A DNA stretch of 64,000 bases from Cocos nucifera (lineage: Eukaryota; Streptophyta; Magnoliopsida; Arecales; Arecaceae), in assembly GCA_006176705.1 (NCBI GenBank), contig QRFJ01005225.1, forward strand, positions 1 through 64,000, in the 5' to 3' direction. Numbering within the stretch: position 1 is the first letter of the stretch; the number at the start of each line of letters is the position of its first letter. Shown one piece after another: positions 47,756 to 58,468 of the stretch. The position numbers and the translations under genes are program-made. The notes beneath the pieces were generated by a model. The model saw only the letters and a list, made by a program, of their open reading frames with translations. It was not told the DNA's origin and did no database searches.

Positions 47756-49525
47756 AACAGGGTAATAATTTTAACATCTAATTGATACATGCAAAGTTGT
47801 CCCTGCCTAAAATTATGAGCTCTTCTTTTAAGCGAAAGAGAGTAATTAGTCATGCAACGCATAATTGCCCCCTGAGAAATTGGAAGAAGAAGAAGAGAAT
47901 ATATGAAAAAGTTGTGATGAAGAGGGCATAGCCAATATTTAGCCTTTTGGATTACTTTCTGAGGAAAAATTGACCTTAATTAAAAGGGATAACATGAATT
48001 AATATATACAGGAGGAAAAGTGGGGAAGACATGGAAAACCATGCATGAAACTACGAAGAGTGAAGCAAAATTTATAAAACCCACCAAACAAAACAAGAGG
48101 TTTAGGCTTCTTATTGAGGCCGCCCAATATCCTCATAAATAGATAAATTATTGGTTAGAATGGTTCTACTATGGATATCTTGAACCATCCAATAAGGAAC
48201 TTTCACATCATCTATTATTAAAAAAAAAGATGTACAGTTATCCAAATTCGATTAAAAATTTTGAATGAAAAAAAATTTTACCAATAACTATTTTGCTGTT
48301 TCGAACGAAAAACTGTCACTTTCTTGGATGGTGCGATCGCTCTTTATCGGATGGTCCAAGTTACACATGGCAGAACCGTTCTAACCAATAATTGATGACA
48401 TTTTAAGTAGATAATCATATTTTTATAGGCCGGCCATGCAAAGTATTCATCATCCTAGTCCTTTTTCTTCTTTTTTTTATAAAAGAAAAGCTTAGTCATA
48501 TGGAGGTTTAAAATATGGATAAGTTTGTCGTCGTCCACATGTACGTGACTTGTCAACTAATTCCCCCAAATTTTGTCAACTAAAATGGAAACTTTAATAC
48601 CTTGATGTGAGCATTTGAATCATCGTCAACCGACCCAACATCCAGCTAGCATACTTACTTGTTTTGCGTTTCCGACCCTCTCGTCAACCAGTGAAGACGG
48701 AAGGGTACTTGATCCACGTGTTTGGTCATGTTGATGCATGTGTCTAAATTGGTGCATCAATTTTTAGCATCAACTCCATAAGCTAGGCACTATTATGTCA
48801 TCCTGACGGTATATGTATATGTGCATGGTGGGCCCACAGAGAATATTGCTCGAACGAGTTCTCATCTACGACGGTGGATTAGGTCACGCCGTGATGGAAA
48901 CGAGCACCTACTGCAATTAATCCATGAGATAATAAATCCCTTCAACTTGTATAGATGGCGAATTATTTCTCATCAAAAGCCAAAAATTAAAATAATACAT
49001 GTATGCATGGCAGATTATGGCGATCTAATTATCTACTACAAAACTATGCCCTCTCTCATCCTCTACATCGATCGCATTTAACCAAACAAGAATAGTATTC
49101 TAGCGATCGGGACCAAATATGGTCGTATAAATGCATGCACGGAGAAGGGAAATTAGTCAGCAGCAGAAGTGGTGCATGGCTGTGCTTTTGTGCATGCTAG
49201 CTCCATCATTAATCTAGTGAACGAAGGGAAGGGAAGGGAAGGGAAGGGAAGAGAAAGATGACCTATTCCCCAAGCGAGCATGGAGATCGATGACCAACTG
49301 CTCCTCCGCCTCGGTGAGCAGTCCTCGCTTGAGATCGGGGCGGAGGTAGTTGGTCCAGCGTAGGCGGCAGCTCTTGCCGCACCTGAGGAGGCCTGCAAGC
49401 TTGGGCACGGCTCGCCAGCAGCAATGGCCGTTGGTGAGTATGAAGCTGATGAGCTTCTTGTCCTCCTCCGCGGTCCACGGTCCCTTCTTCACCCCGAGCT
49501 TGTCGCAGCACGGCTGCCTCCCCAT
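47086..49525 (-). CDS. R2R3-MYB transcription factor, MYB20/42/43/85-like (245 aa, two exons)
   Basis: Exon 1 is 49,525-49,263 and exon 2 is 47,560-47,086. The joined length is 738 bp including the stop. The split Arg codon (AG|G) and the GT donor and GTGCAG acceptor fit. The ATG at 49,525 begins MGRQPCCDKLGVKKGPWTAE, the usual start of this family. R2 has W17, W37 and W57. R3 has L70 in place of the first Trp, then W89 and W108. The R3 signature for bHLH partners is not conserved. The C-terminus ends near WLLDYQDFGIGD, like the MYB42/85 group. Relatives are nuclear activators of secondary-wall and phenylpropanoid genes, so this role is likely but inferred. The intron often found within R2 is absent. 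No stop or frameshift was seen. Confidence 0.93.
47712..47752. repeat. (TA)n microsatellite in the MYB intron
   Basis: About 20 uninterrupted TA units preceded by TGTATGTATG. Likely polymorphic. Confidence 0.97.
48113..48438. mobile_element. MITE-like inverted repeat in the MYB intron
   Basis: AATTATTGGTTAGAATGG at 48,146-48,163 is complementary, with one mismatch, to CCGTTCTAACCAATAATT at 48,376-48,393. Pairing continues inward for tens of bases (ACCATCC blocks). Looser matches run out to GGCCG-type sequence at 48,118 and 48,430. No target duplication could be fixed, so the superfamily is unassigned. Confidence 0.65.
49221..49255. repeat. (GGGAA)n repeat near the MYB 5' splice site
   Basis: Six or so GGGAA units, reading TTCCC on the gene's strand, starting about 8-10 bases into the intron. 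Confidence 0.93.
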
Positions 49526-49589
49526 GATCTCACCCACAGCAGCTCCGGCAATTCCTTAAGGACTCCGGAGCCATCTCACCCACCCACCC

Positions 49590-49608
49590 ACCAAACTCTA
49601 TATTTAAA
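49590..49608 (-). promoter_or_regulatory. Putative MYB core promoter (TATA) and SMRE-like site
   Basis: TTTAAATATA on the minus strand at 49,599-49,608 is a TATA-like element about 75 bp before the ATG. ACCAAAC at 49,590-49,596 (plus strand) fits the consensus ACC(A/T)A(A/C)(T/C) bound by secondary-wall MYB master regulators. Both are short, so function is inferred. Confidence 0.45.
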
Positions 49609-49609
49609 A

Positions 49610-50132
49610 ACACTCCCTTTGCTCTCTTTCCTCGCACAAGCCTCCCTTTGAAAGGAGCCCGGCAACTGCAATGACCTGATCCCGTGTATTATTGTTCCAG
49701 TGTGATGGTGATGGTTGATGATGTGTTCACATATGAGAGCTTGTGTTCTACTAACCTTACAACTTGGCTTGTTTCTTTTCCCATACAGATCCCCTCCAAT
49801 GTTGCACTCTTACTCAACCATTCCATCACCTATTTCGTCATCCTCGAATACAGTTGAGTTGCTGTATATTAAGTGTATATATATTCATCTCCCGTGGCCA
49901 AGACTTCATCGTATTAGTGAAGGGGGGATGCAGATGGGAGTATATATATATAAAGTCCACTATTGCAGCGTGGAAGGAAAGAATGAACGCGCCAATGGAT
50001 GGACAAGACACTCCAACTGCTACTGGACCCCTCACCTCCCCATCCGATATGTGCTCGCTCGATTGAATTTGTGACGGTAATTTGTGGTGTGCAGGATTAA
50101 TTGTAGATTTATAGCATCTAAAACACACAGGA

Positions 50133-50173
<41 letters not shown>

Positions 50174-50277
50174 CATCCCATTTTGATACACACAACCAAT
50201 TATTCCAATTGGTTTAGGTCTTCTAAACTAAAAGGTCCAAATCTCAAACCATATCTTCTCATTTGAATCATCTAATT
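49610..50277. other. MYB upstream region
   Basis: Presumed promoter sequence. It contains an (AT)n run at 50,138-50,172 and short ATATAT blocks near 49,878 and 49,942. Short ORFs on both strands have no recognisable content. Confidence 0.4.
50138..50172. repeat. (AT)n microsatellite
   Basis: About 17 AT units. Confidence 0.96.
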
Positions 50278-50671
50278 GGGAATCTAAATGTAGATGATGG
50301 TCTCCGAAATAAAAAAATATTTTTCGTTTGTATGCAACCTTGAGGTGGTAGGTGCGGATTATCTTCGGTTTTGGAACTCATGTCTTGGAATCTGGCCAAA
50401 TTTTTTATGGAATTCTTAATTATTCATTGAAAGATGCATTTTTGAAATTTTGTCCATGTATATAATCCGTGTAGCATAAAGTTTTAATAAAACAAATTGC
50501 TTATTTTTCTATGTAGGGACAAACAATTAATAGACCTGAAAAGCCCATCTTGTTCCTTTTAGTATCGTATGAAAGAAGGCGAGAGAGGACACCTACTCCT
50601 GAATTCAAAAATATTATCGCAAAACGAAAGTCTAAAACTGAATGATACCTACTTATTATAAAATGCTTCTA

Positions 50672-50718
<47 letters not shown>

Positions 50719-51492
50719 AGAGGCTCCTTGCTAAAGTATCGGGCATCCTCAAAATTACAAATACTAATATTTCTATGTGCCACAAAGGCTTTTTTTAGGA
50801 GAATTCAATGCAAAATAAGAGATTTCAAGACTTATGATTTGTTATCCACTTGCATTTTAGGCATTATCAATCCCATGAAATTGTACCTTTTGATTTTATA
50901 ATTTTTTATTAATGGATTTGGGAATCCAAATGTATAGACGATGATCTTTGAAATAAAATATTTTTCATTTGTATGCAATCTTGAGGTGGTAGGTGTGGAT
51001 CCTCATTTTTTTTTGGAACTCATATCTTGAAATTTGACCAAATTTTTATGGAACTGTTATTCATTGAAAGATGTATTTTCAAAATTTTGTCCATGTGTAT
51101 AACCTGTGGAGCATAAAGTTTTAATAAAATAAATTGCTTATTAATGCCCATCTTGTTCCTTTTAGCATTACAGGGGTTGGGTGGGGGGAGAGAGAGAGCA
51201 CCCACTAAGGAATTTAGAGAGAGAGAGAGAGAATACCCACTATGGAATTCAAAATTATTATTACAAAATGAAAGTCTAAAACTGAATGATGCCTGCATAT
51301 TATAAAATGCTTCTAAATAAAAGTTTAGATTTTTAGAGGCTCCTATTCGACGTGTCACAAAGACTTTCTTTAGAAGAACTCGATGCAAAGGAAGTAGATT
51401 TTCATGACTTATTTTCCATATGCATTTTAGGCATTATCGATCCCATGAAATAGTACTTTTTGATGTTATAATATTTATTATTGAATTTGGCA
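50278..51492 (+). repeat. Tandem duplication, unit about 640 bp
   Basis: Unit 1 (50,278-50,919) and unit 2 (50,920-51,492) both begin GGGAATC.AAATGTA. They share in order CTTGAGGTGGTAGGTG, TTCATTGAAAGATG, AGTCTAAAACTGAATGAT and ATCCCATGAAAT. Unit 1 carries an (AT)n run (50,675-50,714). Unit 2 lacks it but has a GA-rich insert near 51,190-51,230. No coding sequence. Confidence 0.88.
50675..50714. repeat. (AT)n microsatellite
   Basis: About 20 AT units, present only in the first unit of the tandem duplication. Confidence 0.96.
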
Positions 51493-52185
51493 ATAGGTCT
51501 AGAATTCTCACATATTAATATGTATGATAATCTAATTTATTGTATAGATCTCAAAGTAGCCCAAAAAAAGAAACCAAAAAAAATATAAAAATAAGACTCC
51601 CGATGGGAGCAGTCTTTTTCGATTGAATTCGGAAAGAAGCCAGACTTCTAGGACAATTAAATCCTAGGGTTCTTTATAAATATCCCCCGCGTCGTCCTAT
51701 GGCCCCACACCGGTGATCATCAAGCTTCCTTCTTCCTCTTTTCTTTTTCTGAAACCACAGCCTCTCATGCTTACGCTTATCGAAAATCAAAGCTAAGAAC
51801 CCACCAAAGCCAAGATAAGGCTCCAATCCCACCTCCCCTCTCTTTTTCCCATCTTCTCTTGACCTTGCGCACTGTGGCCGGTTACCTATTGTGTCGGAAA
51901 CTTACCATAAAAAAATCTTCTATTTTTCTTACCTTACATTTGCTTTTTCCGACCGTCAATATGACCATTTCCTAAAGTATGGCCCTAGGCTAGGTACGTC
52001 GACCTCCCTATGACCCTCCACAGTGAGATCATGGCCGTCGGTGGACAGCAATCAAAGAAAAGCCAAGAACATCCCAGATACCTTATTTTTGGGCCTTTTT
52101 CTCATGATTTTTCATCGGTCCAATCATTGCCGTCAGCTGTCCTTTGCTCTATCGTAATTGACTACCCATTGTCGGACCTCCAACT
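51493..52185 (+). promoter_or_regulatory. Promoter-like stretch cut by a copia insertion
   Basis: Plus-strand signals in order: CCTAGGGTT (contains a telobox-like TAGGGTT), TTTATAAATATC (TATA-like, about 51,671-51,682), then a CT-rich stretch (CTTCCTTCTTCCTCTTTTC) as in plant 5' leaders. The first ATG (51,768) opens only a few codons. The longest frame (52,010-52,243) runs into the LTR. The downstream gene, if any, is displaced or absent. Confidence 0.35.
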
Positions 52186-54482
52186 TGTTAGATATATGTG
52201 CCCTAGAAGTCAGAATTGGCTGACACTTGTAATACACTTCTAGAGGCAAAATTATAATTTTGACTAAAATCAATAAATGATTATTTTTCATCACATATGT
52301 GTATTTAGTGTCTGTGATACATCCTTTGAGTTAATGGTAATGATAATTCATATTTTCAAGAGTTGAAAATTTAAGACATGAATAATCATTATTAACTCAT
52401 AAATTGCTCTTGACCATAGGATCATCACGAGGATAGTGATTGATTCGGAAGGTTGGTGTACAATCGCTTCTCTTTAATAGATGAGTCTTGAGTCTACGGT
52501 GTAGAGACACCGGAGCGAGAGTACAGGTACTCGTTAGAGAACGAGGGCACTGAGCGTGACCACCTCGAGTAGTCATTAGGGAGTCTACCTTCTCGTCAAT
52601 GACTGACTCGATGCTGCAGTAGTGTGTCTGGTTCTTTGACCTGAGATGCATCGACAGTTCACCTTGAGGGTGTTATAGTTTGACTACACCATTACTCGGT
52701 CTCCTAGCCATATGGAATCCTGAGGTGTATGTTGGCTATGACATGTTCATTGTAGGAACTGGATTGCATCAAGATGGAATCTATCTACCTCGGTGGTAGA
52801 GGAGTAGCCCTATGATGATCATGAGAATCAAGTCCAGAAATCCATGGCCATGGTAGAGTGAAATAATAGAAAGAGTTTCTATTTAGATTTTCACATTGGA
52901 CTTCGAATCGAATGATTACATCATATGACAGAGACTAGGGTTTGACGAGTTCACCTTAACCCTAATCTGATCGGGAAGCTCAAGATAGAAGAACTTAAAT
53001 CACACAGGTAGCTGCACCAAGAGGTTTGCATTCAGCTCTGATGGGTTGCCACCATATACTGCTAGGTGTCACTGGTGGATTTTGGGAGCAATTAGAATGA
53101 TTTTAGATGATCGATCATTCTAGCTGTTCGAATCAGAAGAGTTCTGATCCATCGAAAGGAGTTTTCGATGATGTCGATGATAGAGATCATGACATATCCC
53201 ATTACCATACAGAACTGAACCTAACTGGGTCACACAAACAAGGGTTTGAATCTGGTGATCATCAATTGAACTGATCCTAGTTCAATTGATCTGAATGAGA
53301 TTCAATTAGGTTCAAGGAAATCGTGCTAGCACTCGATTGAACCTAACGTTCTTCTTTTGCTATCATAAATAAGTTGTCCTGTCTGAGCCAAAGGAGTTTG
53401 TGCTCAAACAGAGGCCTTCATATGGTCTGACAGGAGGTTGTCCAAGTCAGAAAAGGTTGTCTTATTTGTAAGACACTACCTGCCATTTTTGGTCACCTGC
53501 CATTTCTTGTTCTTTGACTTTGGTCAAAAGTCTACCTTTGACTGGTCAAATATTGACCATTGACACTTTGACTTTTGACCACATGTCATGCACCTATTGG
53601 AGAGCTGGTGGGGGCCTGTCCCCCTGCCAGAACCTGGCAAGGAGAAGGGCGCACGCCACCCTAGGCGTGTGCCCAAGTTGGAGGCGCCTAGGAGTCCTTG
53701 TTGGACAAGGACTCCATCTCCTTTTTGGATTCCAATTAGAGTTCTTCTAAGAACCAACTTTGACTGGTCTTAGGCATCCTCTAAGGAGGAATCCAGGGGA
53801 CTCTATTCCCACCAATCAGATTTAGATCTGATTTCACAAAGGGTTGTGATTGGTTGGGAAGAAGAGGAGTTGGATCACAGCTAGTCTATAAATAAGACCC
53901 TGTATCCAACTCAGATTATATGAGATATAGAGATATGATGAGATCATAGTTTGTCCATGCCCCAAGGCTGCCTCTCCCCTCCTTCTCCATGCCATAGTCT
54001 CTTCTCCCCTTGCTCTCCACATCCAAAAGGAGTTTTGGACCTTGGTTGGTGCGATTCAGATCAAAGAAAGGCGATCAAAAGCAAGAAGGCTGCGCTGCTG
54101 CAAAGGACGACTGCTCATCTTCAAAAGAGTTTTGAAGATCCTCCAGATCAGATCCAGATCTGATTTTTGGAGGTGTGATAGAGAAGAAGAGGATCTCCAG
54201 ATCCAACCTGAGTGGATACCGGTAGAGGCCAGGCGCTTGCGTGGCTAAGATCCAGAACCTTCCGCTGCAAACAGGATCATCAACAGGGTAATAGGATTAC
54301 CCAGATCAGGTAAATTAAATTTGATTTAATTTATCTTTTAATTTTATTTTATTAAAATAATAAAAATTAGATCTGAAACATATCAAGATCTGATTAGGAT
54401 CAAGAGAAAAATTTTTGAAATATATCTCTTGATCTGATCAGATCTGAACGAACCTGGACCGAAAAATCAGGATTTTCCTTCA
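52186..54482 (+). repeat. 5' LTR of copia H (2,297 bp)
   Basis: The least decayed full-length copy of this LTR family in the window. TGTTAG start, CCTTCA end. TATA box TATAAATAA at 53,887-53,895, giving a U3 of about 1.7 kb. An antisense ORF of 84 codons lies at 52,397-52,651 on the minus strand. Confidence 0.95.
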
Positions 54483-54484
54483 AC

Positions 54485-54497
54485 TGGTATCAGAGCC
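54485..54497 (+). promoter_or_regulatory. Primer-binding site of copia H
   Basis: TGGTATCAGAGCC, two bases after the LTR; complementary to initiator Met tRNA. Confidence 0.92.
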
Positions 54498-55981
54498 ATG
54501 GTTCTAAATTATTTAGATCTGATTTTAAATTTATTTTAATTAAAAAATAATTGATTTCAGATGTCACATGAGATGTGATCAGATCTAAAATTAGAAAAAA
54601 TTAAAATTAAATAATTTGGATCTAAGATTAGAAGATATGCATGACTAGTTCTAGAATAGAATAGTTCTATAGAATATTCTTGCATATTTTTGATTTAATC
54701 CGATTAAATCATGTTTTAGATCTTTTTATTTACTATTTTTTGATATTATAAGTATTATAATAACATCTGAAATAACAAAATAAAAATTATTTAATTTTTG
54801 AATATCATATGAGATATGATTGATGCATGTCTAGACTAATTGTAGAATAGTTCTACATAATTGTCTAGATTAGAATTTATTTTGATTAGATCAATTTAAA
54901 TCTAATTTTTTAGATTATTATGAGATAATTTAGATCTAAAAATATGCATGATTATGATACATGAGATGTATGCAAAATATGCCATGATTAGATCTACTTT
55001 ATATATGAGATATATGATATAGATCTGATATTATTTTGTAGTATTGAATGTTCCTGATTAAGGCATTCCTCTTGGCCGTCCGGTCATAAGAATGAAGAAA
55101 GGTTTAAAGGCCCTCTCTTTCCATTCGATGGGGTGTTCTTATGATGTGTAGGGGTGCTGCGTGTTCGTCCTTAATCAGAAACCCAAAACTTACTTTCTGC
55201 AAAACCCTAGATCCTGAAACCCTAGGATTTATTGTGCATATTTTATTTATGAACCCTACTTAATTAAGAATTAAGTTTATGGAATATTAATTAGGTCTAA
55301 AATTGAGAATTTCAGATCTAAGACATATTCATAATACTGGGTTCGGGCTTGGGTAGCTCAATTAGGTCTAAGCGGTTGATCAAACCGAATCAAGAGTTGG
55401 TTAGATGGGATCAACAATGCTTAAATTGACCAGCCTAATAGGATTAAGTCTGGGTCAAGATCGAGTCACGATCAAGCAAGACCTAATTAGGCTTCAGAGG
55501 TTAGAGTCTGGATTGTAGGCTAACCCAATTGGTTCTGACTCAACAATTTGGTGTCTAAGGTAAGTTTGGCATAGACGACCGACTGGTTTTTAATTGGAAA
55601 GCTACTCGACCTGAATGCGTTCTTGTACGAGTTAATGGCATATTCCTTCCACCGGTCTCACTTACCTGGCCATATCTGTTGACACAGTTCTGATCTGAGG
55701 TGGTCAATAATCCGAGCTAACCCATGCCACTAGGTTAGTCATAATTGTTATGACTAAGCCAAGTCTAGTTTAATGAGACCTGAATCAATTCTTCCTAAGA
55801 AAAGATTAAGTCTGAGGTCTTCCACCATTGTAGATGTGCGGGCCCTTCCCGGGGTTGATTGTTCTCGGCTGGATACAGTGGCTCAGTTGCACCGGGAAGA
55901 TGCAACCATGTCTATTAGGCATTGGATGCTATGGGCTGGAGGATGAGTTGGGCTCAATATTTCGGATACGGTGAGAGAAAA

Positions 55982-58468
55982 AAAAAATTTGAGATATATG
56001 TTATCATAATTAACTCATAAAATGCTTCGATTGTAGGATCATCACGAGGATGGTGATCTATCTAGAAGATTGTATATTGATCACTTCTTTAAAGTAGATA
56101 AGTCTTGAATCTATGGTATGGAGACACCGGAGTGAAAATATATATGTGCATGTTGAGATAAAAGATATCGAGCGTGATCAACTTCAAGTAGTCATTAAAA
56201 AATCTACCTTCTCGTCAATGATTTGCCATGTAGTTGTGTGTCTGATTCTTGACTTGAGGTGCATCGGCAGTTCACTTGAGGGTATTATAGTTAACTATTC
56301 CATAACTCGATTTTCTAGTCATTTAAAATTCGAGGATGCATGTTAGCTATAGCATCTTTCATTGTAGAAATTAGATCACACAAGATGGGATCTATCAACC
56401 TCGATAGAGAAGGAGTAGTTCCATGGTGATCATGAGATTGAGTCCTAAAGTCCATAGCTATAGCATTATGAATAATAGAAAGGAGTGTCTATTAGATTTC
56501 ACAATTGGACTCAAATCGAAGATTCAAATCATAATGATATGTATTGGGTTTGATAAGTCAACTTTAACCTAGATCCTGTCGGAACTCATAATAGAAGAAT
56601 CAAATCACATGATAGTTGCACCAAGAGATTTTTATACAGTTTTGATGGGTTGCCACCACATACTGCTAGATATCACTAGTGATTATGGGATCAATTAGAA
56701 TTATTTCGATGATCGATAATTCTAATTGGATGAATGAGAAGAGTTCTGTTTATTGAAAGAAGTTTCGATGATGTTGATGATGAACATCACGACATATCCA
56801 ATTATCATAGAATTGAACCTGGGGTCACATAAACAAGAGTTTGAATCTTAGATATTTTCAATTGGACTCATGAAGTCGATTGATTTGAATTTGACCAATT
56901 AGGCTCAAGAAAATCATGCTAACACACGATTGAATTTAACTTTATCTATATTAAATTTTTCTTATTGGTTTGGGACTTAGTCAAATTAGATTTGGCTTGT
57001 CTAAAAACCTCATTTGAGCTTGTCCTAATTAGATGAGGACCATGTCCTAATGTCCTAAGGGGATAAGCATGAGGGGTGCCAAGTGTTGGCACGTCCCCCC
57101 TATTGACCAGGTCTTGCGCATAAGAGAAGGGGCGCACACCCCCTATTTTTTCTCTGAGGGCATGCGCTGTTAGATATATGTGCTCTAGAAGCCGAAATTG
57201 GCTGATACTTGTAATACACTTATAGAGGCAAAATTATAATTTTGACTAATATCAATAAAATGGGTTATTTTCTATCACATATGTGTATTTAGTGTCTGTG
57301 ATACATCCTTTGAGTTAATGGTAATGATAATTCATATTTTCAAAAGTTGAAAATTTAAGACATGAATAATCATTATTAACTTATAAAATGCTTCCAACCA
57401 TAGGATCATCATGAGGATGGTGATTGATCCAGAAGGTTGGTGTACAATTGCTTCTCTTTAGTAGATGAATCTTGAGTCTATGGTGTGGAGACACAGGAGT
57501 GAGAGTATAGGTCCTCGTTAGAGGAGGGCACTGAGCGTGACCATCTCGAGTAGTCATTAGAGAATCTACCTTCTCGTCAATGACTGACTCGATGCTGCAG
57601 TAGTGTGTCTGGTTCTTTGACCTGAGATGCATCGGCAGTTCACCTTGAGGGTGTTATAGTTTGACTACACCATTACTCGATCTCCTAGCCATTCAAAATC
57701 CTGAGGCGTATGTTGGCTATAGCATGTTCATTGTAGAAACTGGATAGCATCAAGATGAAATCTATCTACCTCGGTGGTAGAGGAGCAGCCCTATGATGAT
57801 CATGAGAATCAAGTCCAGAAGTCCATGGCTATGGCAGAGTGAAATAATAAAAATAGTTTCTATTGATTTTTACATCAGACTTGAATCAAATGGTTACATC
57901 ATATGACAGAGACTAGGGTTTGACGAGTTCACCTTAACCCTAATATGATCGGGGCTCAAGATAGAAGAACTTAATCACATAGGTAGTTACATCAAGAGGT
58001 TCGCATTCAGCTCTGATGGGTTGTCACCATATACTGCTAGGTGTCATTGGTTGATTTTGGGAGCAATTAGAATGATTTAGATGATCGATCATTCTAGCTA
58101 TTCGAATCAGAAGAGTTCTGATTCATCGAAAGAAGTTTTGATGATGTCGATGATAGAGATCAGACATATCCCATTACCATACAGAATTGAACCTAACTGG
58201 ATCACACAAACAAGAATTTGAATCTAGTGATCATCAATTAAATTAATTCAGTTTAATTGATCTGAATGAGATTCAATTAGGTTCAAGAAAATCATGCTAG
58301 CACTCGATTGAACCTAACGTTCTTCTTTTACTATTATAAATAGTTGTCCTGACTGAGCCAAAGGAGTTTGTACTCGATCAGAGGCCTTTATTTTGTCTGA
58401 CTGGAGCTTGTCCAAGTTAAAAAAGGTTGTCTTATTTGTTAAGACACTATCTGCCATTGTTGGTCATA
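55982..58468 (+). repeat. Duplicated segment, copy 1 (about 2.5 kb)
   Basis: Near-identical to 60,911-63,419 across a second-subfamily LTR (to 57,167) and the adjoining copia LTR. It carries many one-base gaps relative to copy 2, such as GATTCTTGAC against GATTCTTTGAC and TTCACTTGAG against TTCACCTTGAG. Confidence 0.92.
57168..58468 (+). repeat. Copia LTR, 3' part missing (within duplication copy 1)
   Basis: TGTTAG start at 57,168. Collinear with LTR H until GGTCAT at 58,468, where sequence switches to a gypsy LTR. It keeps the antisense ORF (57,381-57,632, minus, 83 codons). Confidence 0.88.

Larger units (their letters stand above)
47561..49262 (-). other. Single intron of the MYB gene (1,702 bp)
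   Basis: Donor GTCATC at 49,262, acceptor TTTGGTGCAG at 47,561. It interrupts the R3 region after LGN, the common second-intron position of R2R3-MYB genes. It contains a TA microsatellite, a MITE-like inverted repeat and a TTCCC repeat next to the donor. The 86-codon plus frame at 48,821-49,081 has no recognisable motif. Confidence 0.9.
52186..55981 (+). mobile_element. Copia element H: complete 5' LTR and leader, then truncated
   Basis: LTR 52,186-54,482, primer-binding site, and about 1.5 kb of leader collinear with the other copies. The leader breaks off in GGTGAGAG followed by a run of A. Left flank is CAACT. No gag or pol follows. Confidence 0.9.

Noticed and set aside
48821..49081. 86-codon plus-strand ORF inside the MYB intron
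   Set aside because: No recognisable motif and no promoter or splice context; length is within chance for the region.
49526..49537. Upstream extension of the MYB start by four codons
   Set aside because: The extension would need a GTG start; the ATG at 49,525 gives the family's conserved MGRQPCC N-terminus.
49715..50191. Overlapping ORFs of 100-119 codons upstream of the MYB gene
   Set aside because: Both strands are open over the same bases, the translations contain microsatellite-derived YIYIYI runs, and no domain is recognisable.
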